Positions 35,757-45,134 of a DNA stretch of 64,000 nucleotides are shown one piece after another. A program made the translations under genes and the position numbers. This DNA comes from Planctomycetaceae bacterium (lineage in GTDB: Bacteria; Planctomycetota; Planctomycetia; Pirellulales; Pirellulaceae): the NCBI GenBank assembly GCA_020638975.1, contig JACKHN010000016.1, positions 62,001 through 126,000 on the forward strand. Direction: 5' to 3'. Within the stretch, counting starts at the first letter, position 1, and every line of letters begins with the position of its first letter. Under the pieces are notes generated by a model. It worked only from the letters and a program-made list of their open reading frames with translations. It did not search any database and was not told where the DNA came from.

Positions 35757-37154
35757 TTACATCAAAAATTGCGTGTAAACTAACGCACCGATCACGAGCA
35801 TAGCAATTGCCGCGAAGCCTAACATCCGCACCCGCAGTTCCGTCGGCGACAGTGCCGCTTTTAACTTCCGCTGCGGATTCATCATGCTCCACGCCAGCAT
35901 TGCCAAAATATTGATAGTGGCGGCAAGGGCGAAGAACGAGTTGGCTGATCCTGTCTCAGGGGCAATCACCGGAAGCGTGACGTGGGCGACGAAGTACGGG
36001 AAGATTACCGCGCTAAGTGCTGCTCCGAGATTTCCCACCATATTCATCGAGCCCGACACCGCTCCCGATCTATCTCCGCCGATGTCCATGCAAAAGCACC
36101 AACTCGGACTGAGCGTCATCTCGGTGCCGAAGATCGCGATCGAAAAGGCGATGGCAAACACGAGCGCGGAACTAGTGTCGGTCAGCTGTGTGCAAAGCAG
36201 CAGGCCAATCGCACTCAAGGCGAAACCCAGCATGGCTGGCAAGCGTCGGGAGGCGACAACGGAACCCCGATTGTGGAGTGCCGTGACGGCGGCGCCGGAA
36301 AGCCACAATGCAAGCGCGCCGGCCAGCAACGGCAGTGCTGAATAGTTCGCGGCGGTAGCGCCCCAACGATCTTGCATGTAGGGGCGCAACCAAGTGATTG
36401 CAATAAAGAACGTGATGTTGCTAGCCGCGTATTGGAACATCGCCAGCAGTACGTTGGCGGAGGTCACGATCTGAATGAAGGGAATCGTTGAGGTTTGCTT
36501 GTCTTCTTCGGGTCGACCTCTCTCGATGAGGTCGACCTCGGCGGCATTGGCCCATTTGTGTTCAGCCGGGTTATCTCGGAACCAGAACCACCAAACTCCC
36601 GCCCAAACGCCACCGACAGCCGCATTAGCCACAAACGTCCATCGCCAACCGATCGCATTGATGACTAGCGGCATGATGACCAACGACAGTGCCGCGCCGA
36701 CGCGTGCTCCCGAATGAAAGATGCCTTGCCCAAGACCGCGTTCGTTGGCGGGCAGCCAGCCGTAAAGCGCGCGTGTCGCCCCCGGGTACGCGCCCGCTTC
36801 GCCGACGCCAAACAGGAATCGAACGACAAGCAGCATCACCGCCGTGTATACCGCTCCCGTTAAAGCCGTAAAGATGCTCCAGATCACGACGACGATCGTT
36901 AACGCGCGGCGAGGTCCAGCACGATCGCTGAACCATCCAGACGGTACTTGGAACAAGGCGTAGCCAATGGCAAAGATGCCAAAGGCGTAACCCATCATTT
37001 GGTCCGTTAGGCCGCTGATATCCGACTGCATATCGCCTTTGGCAGCCGAGATGCAAACGCGGTCCATGTACGTGTTGACTGTGTGAAAGAACAGCAGCAA
37101 CACCAGCAGGAACCGCTGCCGAGTAGGCCCGAGATTACTCAATCGATCGCTCAC
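35757..37154 (-). CDS. MFS transporter, anion:cation symporter-like
   Basis: A 465-residue carrier with about 12 membrane helices. Features are the start RQRFLLVLLLFFHTVNTYMDRVCIS, the loop 2-3 signature GWFSDRAGPRRAL, and RFLFGVGEAGAYPGATRALYGWLP, typical of the sugar-acid (glucarate, galactonate, phthalate) branch of the anion:cation symporter family. It would import a carboxylate with protons or sodium. The gene lies between a DUF5060 protein (24 bases upstream) and the dehydrogenase-cyclase fusion, which fits an acid-sugar catabolic unit. The exact substrate cannot be read from sequence. Confidence 0.88.
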   Translation of the reverse strand: MSDRLSNLGPTRQRFLLVLLLFFHTVNTYMDRVCISAAKGDMQSDISGLTDQMMGYAFGIFAIGYALFQVPSGWFSDRAGPRRALTIVVVIWSIFTALTGAVYTAVMLLVVRFLFGVGEAGAYPGATRALYGWLPANERGLGQGIFHSGARVGAALSLVIMPLVINAIGWRWTFVANAAVGGVWAGVWWFWFRDNPAEHKWANAAEVDLIERGRPEEDKQTSTIPFIQIVTSANVLLAMFQYAASNITFFIAITWLRPYMQDRWGATAANYSALPLLAGALALWLSGAAVTALHNRGSVVASRRLPAMLGFALSAIGLLLCTQLTDTSSALVFAIAFSIAIFGTEMTLSPSWCFCMDIGGDRSGAVSGSMNMVGNLGAALSAVIFPYFVAHVTLPVIAPETGSANSFFALAATINILAMLAWSMMNPQRKLKAALSPTELRVRMLGFAAIAMLVIGALVYTQFLM

Positions 37155-37178
37155 GAAGGAAGGAAACTGAAGCCAGCA

Positions 37179-39089
37179 TCATGAACGTCGGATAACGCAG
37201 AGCCAATCTTCTTTGTCGGCGGCTGGCGGCGTGCCGACTTGCACCGACTTGCCGCCGCTAACGGTCGAGACCGATCCGGCTTGCAATTCGCCACCCGTGC
37301 GTGGATTGAACCACATGACCTTGTAATCACCAGCCGCAGCCGACAGGTCAAGGGTCGTCGTACCGCCATAAGGGAGGTAGGCCAAATAGACATCGTCTGG
37401 CTTCGCGAAACAGTACTTCGAGTTGTCGTGCGACGTATTCCCGATTAACTCGTCCGCGCTCACCATTTCCCAGAACGGGATCTTCTGCTGGTTAAAGAAA
37501 TCGAGAGCAATGTGGCAATACCGCCAACTGTTGTCGCGGCTCCGCCAGTCTTCGCAAACCAAATCGTTCTCCGCGAACTTATAGCCGAAGTAGTACTCGA
37601 CGCCCGCACCGCCCGCCATCAACGCGCCCCACAGCGTCTGTCGACGAACCTCATGCTCGGTGTAAATCATCTTGCCATCGCTATCTTTACCGTCGAAACC
37701 TCGATAACCCAAGTCGGGGCACTGTCCGTGAGCGGCGCTACCCGATTCGTCGAATGCGACGATCCACGGTGTTCCCGCTTTCGACGACTCTCGGACCCAC
37801 TTCACGACCTGAACATGCGTGTCCTTAATGTCACTGTTTTGGAGCGATGTCCCAGTGAGGCCGGCGTTTGCCTTCAGCAAGGGGCGATAAACTTTGTCCT
37901 GATCGCCGGGGAAGGTATGTACGACGATCGAGTGATGATAGGGATCGCATTGGCGAATGTACTTAGCCATCGCGACTTGCTGTTCGGTCGTTTGCGTGTT
38001 CTCTTCGCCGAGGTTCCAGTTCAGCGCGAGTTCGTGTCCGAATCGAGCGACGAGTTCGCGGCAATACAGCTTTCGCGAGACGCCCACGTCGCCACCATCG
38101 AGCGACTCGCTGACTTTGCCTGCTTCCTTTCCCTGCCGGTTGTCATCGTTCTCGGTTTCCTGCAATTTGAAGTGCAGGTACATCCCTTGCTGCGTCCCGT
38201 GATCGAAAACGATTCCCCACTGATCCAGCTTCGAGCAGTCGTAATGCAGCTTGTCATCGCGATCGACGAACGGCCACACGTTGTCCCCGTCGCCACCGGC
38301 GTTGTAAGTCAGGAACGAGAACACGTTGCACCCTGTACCGGAAAGATAATTGATCGCGCCGATCAGCCCCTTTCCTTTGCCGTCCTGCCACGTCGGGTCG
38401 CCTTCGCGCCAATCTTTCAGATGCGGTGCCCAGGTCTTCAAGGGCACACGTTTTTCCTTCATCGCAACCGTGCCGTCAAAGTCGCGGTAGCCAAGCAATG
38501 TCTCCGGGGCATCGGCACCAGCCTTCATGAAGTACCGCCCGCTGCCGGCAAAGCGAAGATAGTGCTTGCCCACATACTGCAAACGGCCTTCGGCTCGCAG
38601 ATCGCGTCCCGACTTATCGGAAGGACCGACTTGAAACGTTCCCGTCTTGCCATCGTATGGCGAAACTACGGCACCGGTTTCATCATGGTCGAGTGCCGCG
38701 AGTGGTCCTTTGCGGAACGATACGGTATAAGTCCATTCGCCCTCTTTGTCGGGAGAGAGATGAGCCCGCCACGTTGTTCCCGCATCGGCGGAACTGTTCG
38801 CCGCGTCGCCGTCGGCGGCGAAGTAGCCGGGGACAACATAGTCCGGCGATCCCGAGGCGTGGCGAAATCGAACGTTAAAGCGGTAGTCTGTGAATGGATT
38901 GGGAGCTGTATCCTTCTCCTTGGCAAATGGTCCTTGTAGCGACAGAGTCACTTTGTGCCACTGCTTCAACTCACCGTTGACGACGATCGAGCCGTCGCCG
39001 GCTTGTTCGGCGCGAAGCGGCGAGACGCTCGCCAGTACAAGGACGCAAGCGAATATAGACAATACAGCGGCGGTGGGTCGTAGATTCAT
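37179..39089 (-). CDS. Exported DUF5060 / glycoside-hydrolase-like protein with collagen-binding-type C-terminal domain
   Basis: The protein has 636 residues from the ATG at 39089, with a GAGAGA site upstream and a signal peptide (MNLRPTAAVLSIFACVLVLASV, cleavage near LRAEQ). Residues about 35-150 are a DUF5060 beta-sandwich (WHKVTLSLQGPFAKE, FRHASGSPDYVVPGYF). The centre looks like a TIM-barrel hydrolase (RFGHELALNWNLGEENTQT, TPWIVAFDESGSA) with candidate acid residues in NLGEEN and FDESG. The last 80 residues (GDYKVMWFNPRTGG) resemble a putative collagen-binding domain of bacterial collagenase-like proteins. It probably degrades an extracellular glycan or glycoprotein and supplies the neighbouring transporter. 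Confidence 0.8.
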   Translation of the reverse strand: MNLRPTAAVLSIFACVLVLASVSPLRAEQAGDGSIVVNGELKQWHKVTLSLQGPFAKEKDTAPNPFTDYRFNVRFRHASGSPDYVVPGYFAADGDAANSSADAGTTWRAHLSPDKEGEWTYTVSFRKGPLAALDHDETGAVVSPYDGKTGTFQVGPSDKSGRDLRAEGRLQYVGKHYLRFAGSGRYFMKAGADAPETLLGYRDFDGTVAMKEKRVPLKTWAPHLKDWREGDPTWQDGKGKGLIGAINYLSGTGCNVFSFLTYNAGGDGDNVWPFVDRDDKLHYDCSKLDQWGIVFDHGTQQGMYLHFKLQETENDDNRQGKEAGKVSESLDGGDVGVSRKLYCRELVARFGHELALNWNLGEENTQTTEQQVAMAKYIRQCDPYHHSIVVHTFPGDQDKVYRPLLKANAGLTGTSLQNSDIKDTHVQVVKWVRESSKAGTPWIVAFDESGSAAHGQCPDLGYRGFDGKDSDGKMIYTEHEVRRQTLWGALMAGGAGVEYYFGYKFAENDLVCEDWRSRDNSWRYCHIALDFFNQQKIPFWEMVSADELIGNTSHDNSKYCFAKPDDVYLAYLPYGGTTTLDLSAAAGDYKVMWFNPRTGGELQAGSVSTVSGGKSVQVGTPPAADKEDWLCVIRRS

Positions 39090-39111
39090 GGACGTTCTCT
39101 CGTGTAAGTAC

Positions 39112-40230
39112 CTAGACACTGACTCGATTTGAATTGGTAATGGCGGTCGCGACTGCCTCGGCAACGTCGGAAGTGGAAGACGTTCCGCCGATGTCCGGTG
39201 TGCGGACTTGGCCCTCAGCGAGGACTTGGCTGACGGCTTCTTCGATGCGGCTAGCGGCCCGAGCCGCGGAAGGATCTTGGTGTCGATCGGACAACCACTC
39301 GAGCATCATCGCGGCCGACAAGATTGTGGCGATGGGATTCGCGACGTTCTTTCCGGTCAATTGCGGTGCAGAACCGTGCGAAGGCTGGAACAAGGCGTGG
39401 TCGTTGCCAATCTCAGCCGAAGGCCCCATCCCGAGCCCACCAACAATGCCGGCGCCCAGATCGCTGAGAATGTCGCCAAACTGATTCTCCATCACCAAGA
39501 CGTCATAAGCCGCCGGATTTTGAACCAGAAACAAACTCATCGCATCCACATAAGTGGCATCTGCCGCAATGTCCGAATACTTCGCGGCTTGCTCGAAAAA
39601 GATCTTGCGGAAGAACGCGAAGCTTCGAAACACGTTTGCCTTATCGACGCAGGTAACCGATCTGCGACCATCGAGGGGGCGGCCGTTGCGTTTTCGCGCC
39701 AGCTGAAATGCAAAGTCGACGATCCGTTCGGTCCCTTCGCGTGTAATGATGATCGTGTCGGTCGCAACATGGTCGTTCAGCAGGCAGCCGCCACCGAAGG
39801 AAGCGAACAAACCTTCCAAGTTTTCGCGCAGGATCACGAGGTCGATTCCGTTTTCGACATCTCGCAACGGGCTGGCGATGCCAGGATAGAGTTTCACCGG
39901 GCGGACGGCTGCGTACAGCCCGAGTGATTGCCGCAGGCCCATCATCATTTCGGGCTGCACCTCGGTTCCGTCAGGCTTGCGAACATCAGGCAAGCCGATG
40001 GCCGCCAACAAGACCGCGTCGGCATCGAGACACGCTTGTCGCACATGGGACGGAAAGGCCTCTCCGTTGCGGCGATAGTGATCCGCTCCTGCATCGTGCG
40101 ATTCAATGCTCAACCGAGGCGCGTCGTCACCCGCGCAAGCGGCATCCAGGACGAGCAAAGTTGCTTGGAGTACCTCGGGACCAATCCCGTCTCCGGGCAA
40201 GCCTGCAATCTTATACGGCTGACGCTTCAT
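39112..40230 (-). CDS. Isocitrate/isopropylmalate dehydrogenase-family enzyme (tartrate/D-malate type likely)
   Basis: This 372-residue beta-decarboxylating dehydrogenase starts IAGLPGDGIGPEV. It has the substrate-binding LRENLEGLF block, DKANVFRSFAFFRKIF and the metal-binding Asp cluster DATYVDAMSLFLV ... GDILSDLGAGIVGGLG. It ends with the NAD-binding HGSAPQLTGKNVANPIATILSAAMML. The family includes LeuB, tartrate dehydrogenase and D-malate dehydrogenase. No other leucine genes are near, while a LysR regulator, an acid transporter and catabolic enzymes are. A role in hydroxy-acid breakdown is therefore more likely than leucine synthesis. It is the first gene of the minus-strand unit, divergent from lysR. 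Confidence 0.85.
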   Translation of the reverse strand: MKRQPYKIAGLPGDGIGPEVLQATLLVLDAACAGDDAPRLSIESHDAGADHYRRNGEAFPSHVRQACLDADAVLLAAIGLPDVRKPDGTEVQPEMMMGLRQSLGLYAAVRPVKLYPGIASPLRDVENGIDLVILRENLEGLFASFGGGCLLNDHVATDTIIITREGTERIVDFAFQLARKRNGRPLDGRRSVTCVDKANVFRSFAFFRKIFFEQAAKYSDIAADATYVDAMSLFLVQNPAAYDVLVMENQFGDILSDLGAGIVGGLGMGPSAEIGNDHALFQPSHGSAPQLTGKNVANPIATILSAAMMLEWLSDRHQDPSAARAASRIEEAVSQVLAEGQVRTPDIGGTSSTSDVAEAVATAITNSNRVSV

Positions 40231-40409
40231 ACGCTTTTACTCAGAGGAAAGGGAATAGGTCTCGGACGCATCCTGCTCGCTAGTAGCATAAGCGAAAGGG
40301 CGGCTGCCTGCCTCACAGCCGCCCAGTGCCTGATCGCCCCAGCAGAAAATCCTTTTCTCTGCCGAGACGATATTCACTGCCCGCGATTCTAGTCGCTCGG
40401 TCGATTCGG

Positions 40410-40436
40410 TATAATCAAAAAATTGTGGAATATTAT
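40410..40436 (+). promoter_or_regulatory. Candidate promoter and operator upstream of the LysR gene
   Basis: TATAAT at 40410-40415 lies 36 bases before the lysR start. ATAAT (40411-40415) and ATTAT (40432-40436) form an AT-rich dyad of the general kind bound by LysR proteins. The spacer to the divergent dehydrogenase gene (40231-40450) must hold control elements for both directions. It also contains a 9-bp GC hairpin at 40298-40324. Confidence 0.3.
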
Positions 40437-40450
40437 TAGGGTATGTTGAA

Positions 40451-41380
40451 ATGTCGAAACGCCGACCCCAGAACGCGACAGCTTTGACGGTTCAGCAACT
40501 CGTAGCGTTCGAGGCGGTCTACGAGGAAGGAAGTTACTCGGCTGCGGCGCGGCGGATGGGGCAGTCGGTGCCGACGACGTGGGAGCAGATCAAGTGCGTT
40601 GAGAAGGCCTACCAGACAAGACTGTTTGATCGGCAGGGACGTCAGATCGTCGCGATGGCTGCCGCGGATGAATTGATCAAGTCGATCAAGCCCGTACTTG
40701 CCGGCATGCGTTCCAGTTTCGAGATGCTTCACGAACACGACGAGACGATTCCGCAGAAGATCACGTTGGCGACGGGCGTCCGTATGATGCTCGACGAATT
40801 GGCCCCCAAACTTCGACAATTCCAACGTGAGTTTACAGACGTTCAACTGCGTCTGATGAATGCTGACAACCGTACTTCTCAGCAGTATATTCTCGATGGG
40901 ACAGCCGATATCGCGCTGATGCTCGAGCCGACACCCGACATGACGCATCTGGCGATCTCGTACCAACCAGCGTATTCGATCGACTATCTGGCAGTCATGC
41001 CGAAGACTCATCGGCTGGCGAAGAAGAAGTCGATTGAGCTATCAGACTTGGTGGATTCGCCGATCGTTGTCGGGCATCAGGGGACCGTTGGTCGGCGACT
41101 TTTGGAACAATCGTTGCATTCCCGAGGGCTTCTTCACAAGCTGCGTGTAAGCGCCGAGACCGACAATAGTGCCGTAACGATCGCGTGTGTGAAAGCGGGA
41201 TTGGGGATCGGGGTGCTGGCGGGCGCGGCAAATGGTCCCCAGCTGCGACCGCTTGCCAGCCGCTCTCTCCGTAAGCATCTGGGACAAGCTCGGATTGTTT
41301 CGCTGACGCAGAAGGGCAGGCAATCGACCGGCGCCATGCGTCGCCTGCTGGAATTGATCCACGATATTGAGGTTGCCTAA
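40451..41380 (+). CDS. LysR-family transcriptional regulator
   Basis: A 309-residue regulator. The N-terminal winged helix-turn-helix reads LTVQQLVAFEAVYEEGSYSAAARRMGQSVPTTWEQIKCVE, followed by RLFDRQGRQIVA. The C-terminal periplasmic-binding-protein-like domain (residues 90-300) includes ADIALMLEP and AGLGIGVLAG. It is transcribed away from the dehydrogenase unit and toward the ThDP decarboxylase and enolase-superfamily genes. The usual LysR pattern is to control the divergent operon in response to a pathway metabolite. The effector is unknown. Confidence 0.92.
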   Translation: MSKRRPQNATALTVQQLVAFEAVYEEGSYSAAARRMGQSVPTTWEQIKCVEKAYQTRLFDRQGRQIVAMAAADELIKSIKPVLAGMRSSFEMLHEHDETIPQKITLATGVRMMLDELAPKLRQFQREFTDVQLRLMNADNRTSQQYILDGTADIALMLEPTPDMTHLAISYQPAYSIDYLAVMPKTHRLAKKKSIELSDLVDSPIVVGHQGTVGRRLLEQSLHSRGLLHKLRVSAETDNSAVTIACVKAGLGIGVLAGAANGPQLRPLASRSLRKHLGQARIVSLTQKGRQSTGAMRRLLELIHDIEVA

Positions 41381-41515
41381 TTGTCCGCAGCAGCCAGCAC
41401 AAGGACAACCGAACGCAAGGTACTCGTCACAACTCGAATCGCGTAGAATTCCGTGGCCACAGGATTCGGCAGCCAAAAGAATCATGTCCTTGGTTTCACA
41501 GCAGGAGCAACGATC

Positions 41516-43192
41516 ATGTCGGACTTGTCAGCTTCGCCTCAGGCCCAGATGACCTCAGGTCTATCGATCGGCCAGTATCTCATTCGCCGGTTACAAGACT
41601 ACGGACTGCGTGACTTATTCGGCATCCCCGGTGATTACGTGCTGACGTTTTACAGCATGTTGGAGGAAAGCCCGATCAATGTTGTGGGCTGCACTCGCGA
41701 AGACTGCGCCGGCTATGCGGCCGATGCGTACGCCCGATTGAACGGTTTGGGAGCCGTTTGTGTGACATATTGCGTGGGGGGGTTGAGCGTCTGTAACTCG
41801 ATTGCTGGTGCGTTCGCCGAGAAGTCTCCCGTCGTCGTAATCTCGGGATCGCCGGGTCTTAACGAGCGTGTCAACAATCCGCTCTTGCACCACAAAGTGC
41901 GTGACTTCCGGACGCAACTAGAAGTCTTCGAGAAGATATGTATCGCCGGGACGGAACTTTCCGATCCTTTGAGCGCATTCCGCGAGATTGATCGCGTGCT
42001 GGACGCAGCCGTTCGCTTCAAGCGACCGGTCTATATCGAGATCCCTCGCGATATGGTCAACGTCGTGCCGCAGGTAAATCATCCGTATCTGATGCCCGAT
42101 TCGACCAGCGACATTGGCGCGGTGGCCGAGGCGGCGAATGAAGCGGCTGCGCTGATCGGCAACAGCAAGAAGCCAATTATTATCGCAGGCGTCGAAATCC
42201 ATCGTTTCGGATTGCAAGACAGTGTGTTGGCGCTCGCCGAACAGACCAATATCCCGATTGCGGCGACGTTGCTCGGCAAGAGCGTGATTCGCGAGACGCA
42301 TCCGCTGTACATCGGACTCTATGAGGGGGCGATGGGTCGTGCGGAGGTAACGCAATTTGTCGAGGAAAGCGATTGCGTCATCTTGCTCGGCACTTTTATG
42401 ACCGACATCAATCTGGGCATCTACACCGCCAATCTCGATCCTGCCAAGTGCATCTACGCAACCAGCGAACAGCTGCGGATTCACCATCATCACTTTCACG
42501 GTGTGATGCTCGGCGACTTTATCAGCGAACTTGCCGCTCGCAACCCCAAGCCGCCACGACGTGTCATTCCCAAGACATTAGAACACAGGCCCGTCGAGTA
42601 CAAACTTGTTTCTGAGGCGCCCATCACGATCGAACGAGTGATCGCACGACTCAATCAACAAATCGATGACCAGTCGATCGTCATCGCCGACATCGGTGAT
42701 TCGTTGTTTGCCGCCACAGAACTGCAAATGCACGACCGCACCGATTTCATTAGTCCCGCTTACTACACTTCGATGGGCTTCTCCGTGCCTGCGACGCTCG
42801 GAGCCCAAGTCGCGCGGCCTGAGGATCGTGTGATTACGATCTGTGGCGATGGTGCGTTTCAGATGACGGGCATGGAGCTTTCGACAATCGTCCGACATGG
42901 CTTCTCGCCCATTATCATCGTGATGGACAATCACGGTTACGGAACGGAAAGGATGCTGCATGCCGGCGACTGGGAATACAATGAGATCCACAGCTGGAAC
43001 TACCACAAACTGCCCGAAGTCCTTCGTGGTGGTACGGGTTACGAAATCTTCACGGAAGGTGAGTTTGACGCCGCATTGACCAAGGCTTGGGCCGATCGGA
43101 GCGGTATGAGCTTGCTGCACGTCCATCTCAGTGTAAGCGATTCGAGCCTGCCGCTTCAACGACTTGCCGAACGGATGAGCCAACGCGTTTGA
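41516..43192 (+). CDS. ThDP-dependent 2-oxo-acid decarboxylase (indolepyruvate/pyruvate decarboxylase-like)
   Basis: The start at 41516 has AGGAG 8 bases upstream; the longer frame from 41453 is unlikely. The 558-residue chain has the three domains of the family. In the N-terminal domain, DLFGIPGDYVLTFY is followed by the cofactor-activating Glu62 in TREDCAGYAADAYAR and the HH pair 125-126 (LLHHKVRDF) typical of decarboxylases. The C-terminal ThDP motif is GDGAFQMTGMELS with IIIVMDNHGYGTER. This points to non-oxidative decarboxylation of a 2-oxo acid to an aldehyde. Thr-Arg in place of the usual Asn/Cys before the Glu hints at a different substrate pocket. It is followed 14 bases later by a dehydratase gene. 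Confidence 0.87.
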   Translation: MSDLSASPQAQMTSGLSIGQYLIRRLQDYGLRDLFGIPGDYVLTFYSMLEESPINVVGCTREDCAGYAADAYARLNGLGAVCVTYCVGGLSVCNSIAGAFAEKSPVVVISGSPGLNERVNNPLLHHKVRDFRTQLEVFEKICIAGTELSDPLSAFREIDRVLDAAVRFKRPVYIEIPRDMVNVVPQVNHPYLMPDSTSDIGAVAEAANEAAALIGNSKKPIIIAGVEIHRFGLQDSVLALAEQTNIPIAATLLGKSVIRETHPLYIGLYEGAMGRAEVTQFVEESDCVILLGTFMTDINLGIYTANLDPAKCIYATSEQLRIHHHHFHGVMLGDFISELAARNPKPPRRVIPKTLEHRPVEYKLVSEAPITIERVIARLNQQIDDQSIVIADIGDSLFAATELQMHDRTDFISPAYYTSMGFSVPATLGAQVARPEDRVITICGDGAFQMTGMELSTIVRHGFSPIIIVMDNHGYGTERMLHAGDWEYNEIHSWNYHKLPEVLRGGTGYEIFTEGEFDAALTKAWADRSGMSLLHVHLSVSDSSLPLQRLAERMSQRV

Positions 43193-43205
43193 TTTCCTGC
43201 GTATA

Positions 43206-44318
43206 ATGACGACCATGAAAATCACCGCTATTAAAACGTATCCCGTCCGCATCGCGCTGAAGCCCGAGTACCAGATGATCACGTCGCTCGGCGTGCATGA
43301 TGTCTCGAACTATCTCCTCGTACGACTCTTCACCGACGATGGCGTGGAGGGTGCCGGCGAAGCAACCGTCTCGGAGAAATGGAGCGGCGAGACGGTCGTC
43401 GGAGCGAAGTGGTTGATCGAGAACGTGCTTGCTCCGCAAGTCATCGACTGCGATCCCTTCGACATCGAAGAACTGGATCGCCGCATGGACTCCGTTTGCC
43501 GACACAATTGGTTCGCCAAGTCATCGATCGAAATGGCTTGCTGGGACATTCAAGGGAAGGCGACCAATAAGCCCGTCTATGAGTTGTTGGGTGGTGCCTG
43601 CCGCAGCTTGTCGATTCGTTGTCGCTTCTCGATGGGAGCCTACGAACCCGAACGTGCCCGAGCGCGAGCGTTGCAGTTAGTCGAGCAAGGTTTCGACACG
43701 ATCAAGGTGAAAGTAGGAACGAAACCGGAAGTCGATCTCGCCCGCGTCCGAGCAGTCCGCGAAGCGATTGGGCCCGACCGCAACTTGATGATCGATGCCA
43801 ACTGCGGCTGGGATGTCGAAACCGCGATCCGCTGTATCAACGAGTTAGAGGATTGCAACCTGTGGCTCGTCGAGCAACCGACACCAGACGGCGATTACGA
43901 AGGTCTAGCTCGTGTGCGTCGAGAAACACGACCGCCGGTGATGGCCGATGACATTTGTTTCGACATGGCCCACGCGCGAGAACTGATTCGCCACAACAGT
44001 TGTGACTTGATCAGTCTCTACCCAGGCAAGAACGGCGGCATCCGCAAAGCCAAAGCGATCGCCGAGTTTGCTGCCGCCAACGGCGTTGCTTGTTCGATCG
44101 GATCAAATTTGGAATACGAAGTCGCGACCGCCGCGATGTGCCATCTGGTCGTTGCTACAGCGAACATGAAGATCGAAGAGTATCCCGGCGACATCCTCGG
44201 GCCGGCTTATCACGTCGACAGCGTCACCAAAAATCCGATGACAATTGAAGGTCCGGTTACAACCATCACCGACGCGCCGGGTCTTGGCGTTGAAGTTGAT
44301 TGGGATCGGCTCGCGTAG
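43206..44318 (+). CDS. Enolase-superfamily (mandelate racemase/muconate lactonizing) enzyme
   Basis: The 370-residue protein starts at 43206 (MTTMKITAIKTYPVRI) or the second Met at 43215. The capping domain is followed by a TIM barrel with the KVKVG motif (general base Lys) and the metal ligands in MIDANCGW, WLVEQPTPDGD and PVMADDICFD. The family abstracts a proton alpha to a carboxylate, giving sugar-acid dehydratases, cycloisomerases or racemases. Placed 14 bases after a 2-oxo-acid decarboxylase and near a carboxylate transporter, a sugar-acid dehydratase or cycloisomerase role fits best. The precise substrate is not decided by sequence. Confidence 0.88.
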   Translation: MTTMKITAIKTYPVRIALKPEYQMITSLGVHDVSNYLLVRLFTDDGVEGAGEATVSEKWSGETVVGAKWLIENVLAPQVIDCDPFDIEELDRRMDSVCRHNWFAKSSIEMACWDIQGKATNKPVYELLGGACRSLSIRCRFSMGAYEPERARARALQLVEQGFDTIKVKVGTKPEVDLARVRAVREAIGPDRNLMIDANCGWDVETAIRCINELEDCNLWLVEQPTPDGDYEGLARVRRETRPPVMADDICFDMAHARELIRHNSCDLISLYPGKNGGIRKAKAIAEFAAANGVACSIGSNLEYEVATAAMCHLVVATANMKIEEYPGDILGPAYHVDSVTKNPMTIEGPVTTITDAPGLGVEVDWDRLA

Positions 44319-44328
44319 GCTGAAATAC

Positions 44329-44757
44329 ATGTTCGACGTGAACGCAATACGCGAGCAGCTTAACGAACTGGCCTTCGAAGATGGCAGGCGTGTGTTGTCG
44401 CTGGGTGTCGTTTCCGAATTACTTCCCGATGCAGCACCCGCCGAAGTCGAGATCGAGTTGGCGAATCTCGCAGAGCGATTGACTAGGCAGGACTTAATGC
44501 TAGAACGCCGTCGAGACCAACCGGAAGAACTCTACGTCGTCCAAAAGCTCAAGTACCGCGACACGGATCTCACGTGGTTGGCCAAGGGCATGGAATGGGT
44601 TTCGAAGATCACGACCGTAGCGTTGGAAATGGTGGTGCCAGCGGTAATCGGCGCGTGGCTTGATCAACATTTCGAGACAAGCTTTCTCGGAGTGCTCGGA
44701 CTTGTGGTCGGCGTCCCGCTGGGGATCTGGCATCTGGTGAAGATGACGAAGAATTAG
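44329..44757 (+). CDS. Hypothetical protein with C-terminal membrane helices
   Basis: The protein is 142 residues from the ATG at 44329; an upstream frame to 44245 overlaps the enolase-family gene and is unlikely. The first 90 residues are soluble, mostly helical and acidic (IREQLNELAFEDGRRVLSLG, EVEIELANLAERLTRQDLML), and look like a small winged-helix or adaptor. The last 45 carry two hydrophobic helices (ALEMVVPAVIGAWLDQHF, FLGVLGLVVGVPLGIWHLVKM) resembling the AtpZ/AtpI-type pair. It begins 10 bases after the preceding stop and may be co-transcribed. The function is unknown. Confidence 0.7.
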   Translation: MFDVNAIREQLNELAFEDGRRVLSLGVVSELLPDAAPAEVEIELANLAERLTRQDLMLERRRDQPEELYVVQKLKYRDTDLTWLAKGMEWVSKITTVALEMVVPAVIGAWLDQHFETSFLGVLGLVVGVPLGIWHLVKMTKN

Positions 44758-44936
44758 TTCTTCAAGTCAGATACAAACTCGTTCGTCAAGTCCGCCATCA
44801 ACTCGTCGATGGCGAGCAGCTCGCTTTCCGCTCGTACGATCTCGATGGTCTTGGTGGGACGAGCGACCGATGGAGATGGCACAGCGAGCGTGAGCGCCCC
44901 CGTGGAAGTTACATCAGATTTGGGTTCGCATGTCAT
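44754..44936 (-). CDS. Small hypothetical protein
   Basis: This 60-residue protein from the ATG at 44936 has an AGGGG site about 8 bases upstream. It is polar, with an acidic helical C-terminal half (IVRAESELLAIDELMADLTNEFVSDLKN). Its stop overlaps the convergent stop at 44757 by four bases. No family or signal peptide is seen. It is supported only by the ribosome site and composition. Confidence 0.45.
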   Translation of the reverse strand: MTCEPKSDVTSTGALTLAVPSPSVARPTKTIEIVRAESELLAIDELMADLTNEFVSDLKN

Positions 44937-45134
44937 CGTTGGCCCCTGGTTTTCTCGTGACCGGCTGTTATCGCATGGAGATGCGATGGCGTAAGATCGT
45001 CCAAGAGAAACATAGCTTACGTTCGCGCTGTAAGAATCCGTTGCAGGCGCGAAGGTCGAGCGACCGATCATTTGCCACACCTGCTAGCTGCCCGATTGCC
45101 GGAAAGGGGAGTTGTAACGGCAAAGACAGGTGAT

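Noticed and set aside
40298..40324. GC-rich 9-bp hairpin between the dehydrogenase and lysR genes considered as a terminator or riboswitch
   Set aside because: There is no T run and the genes diverge, so a terminator is not expected; no riboswitch consensus is visible.
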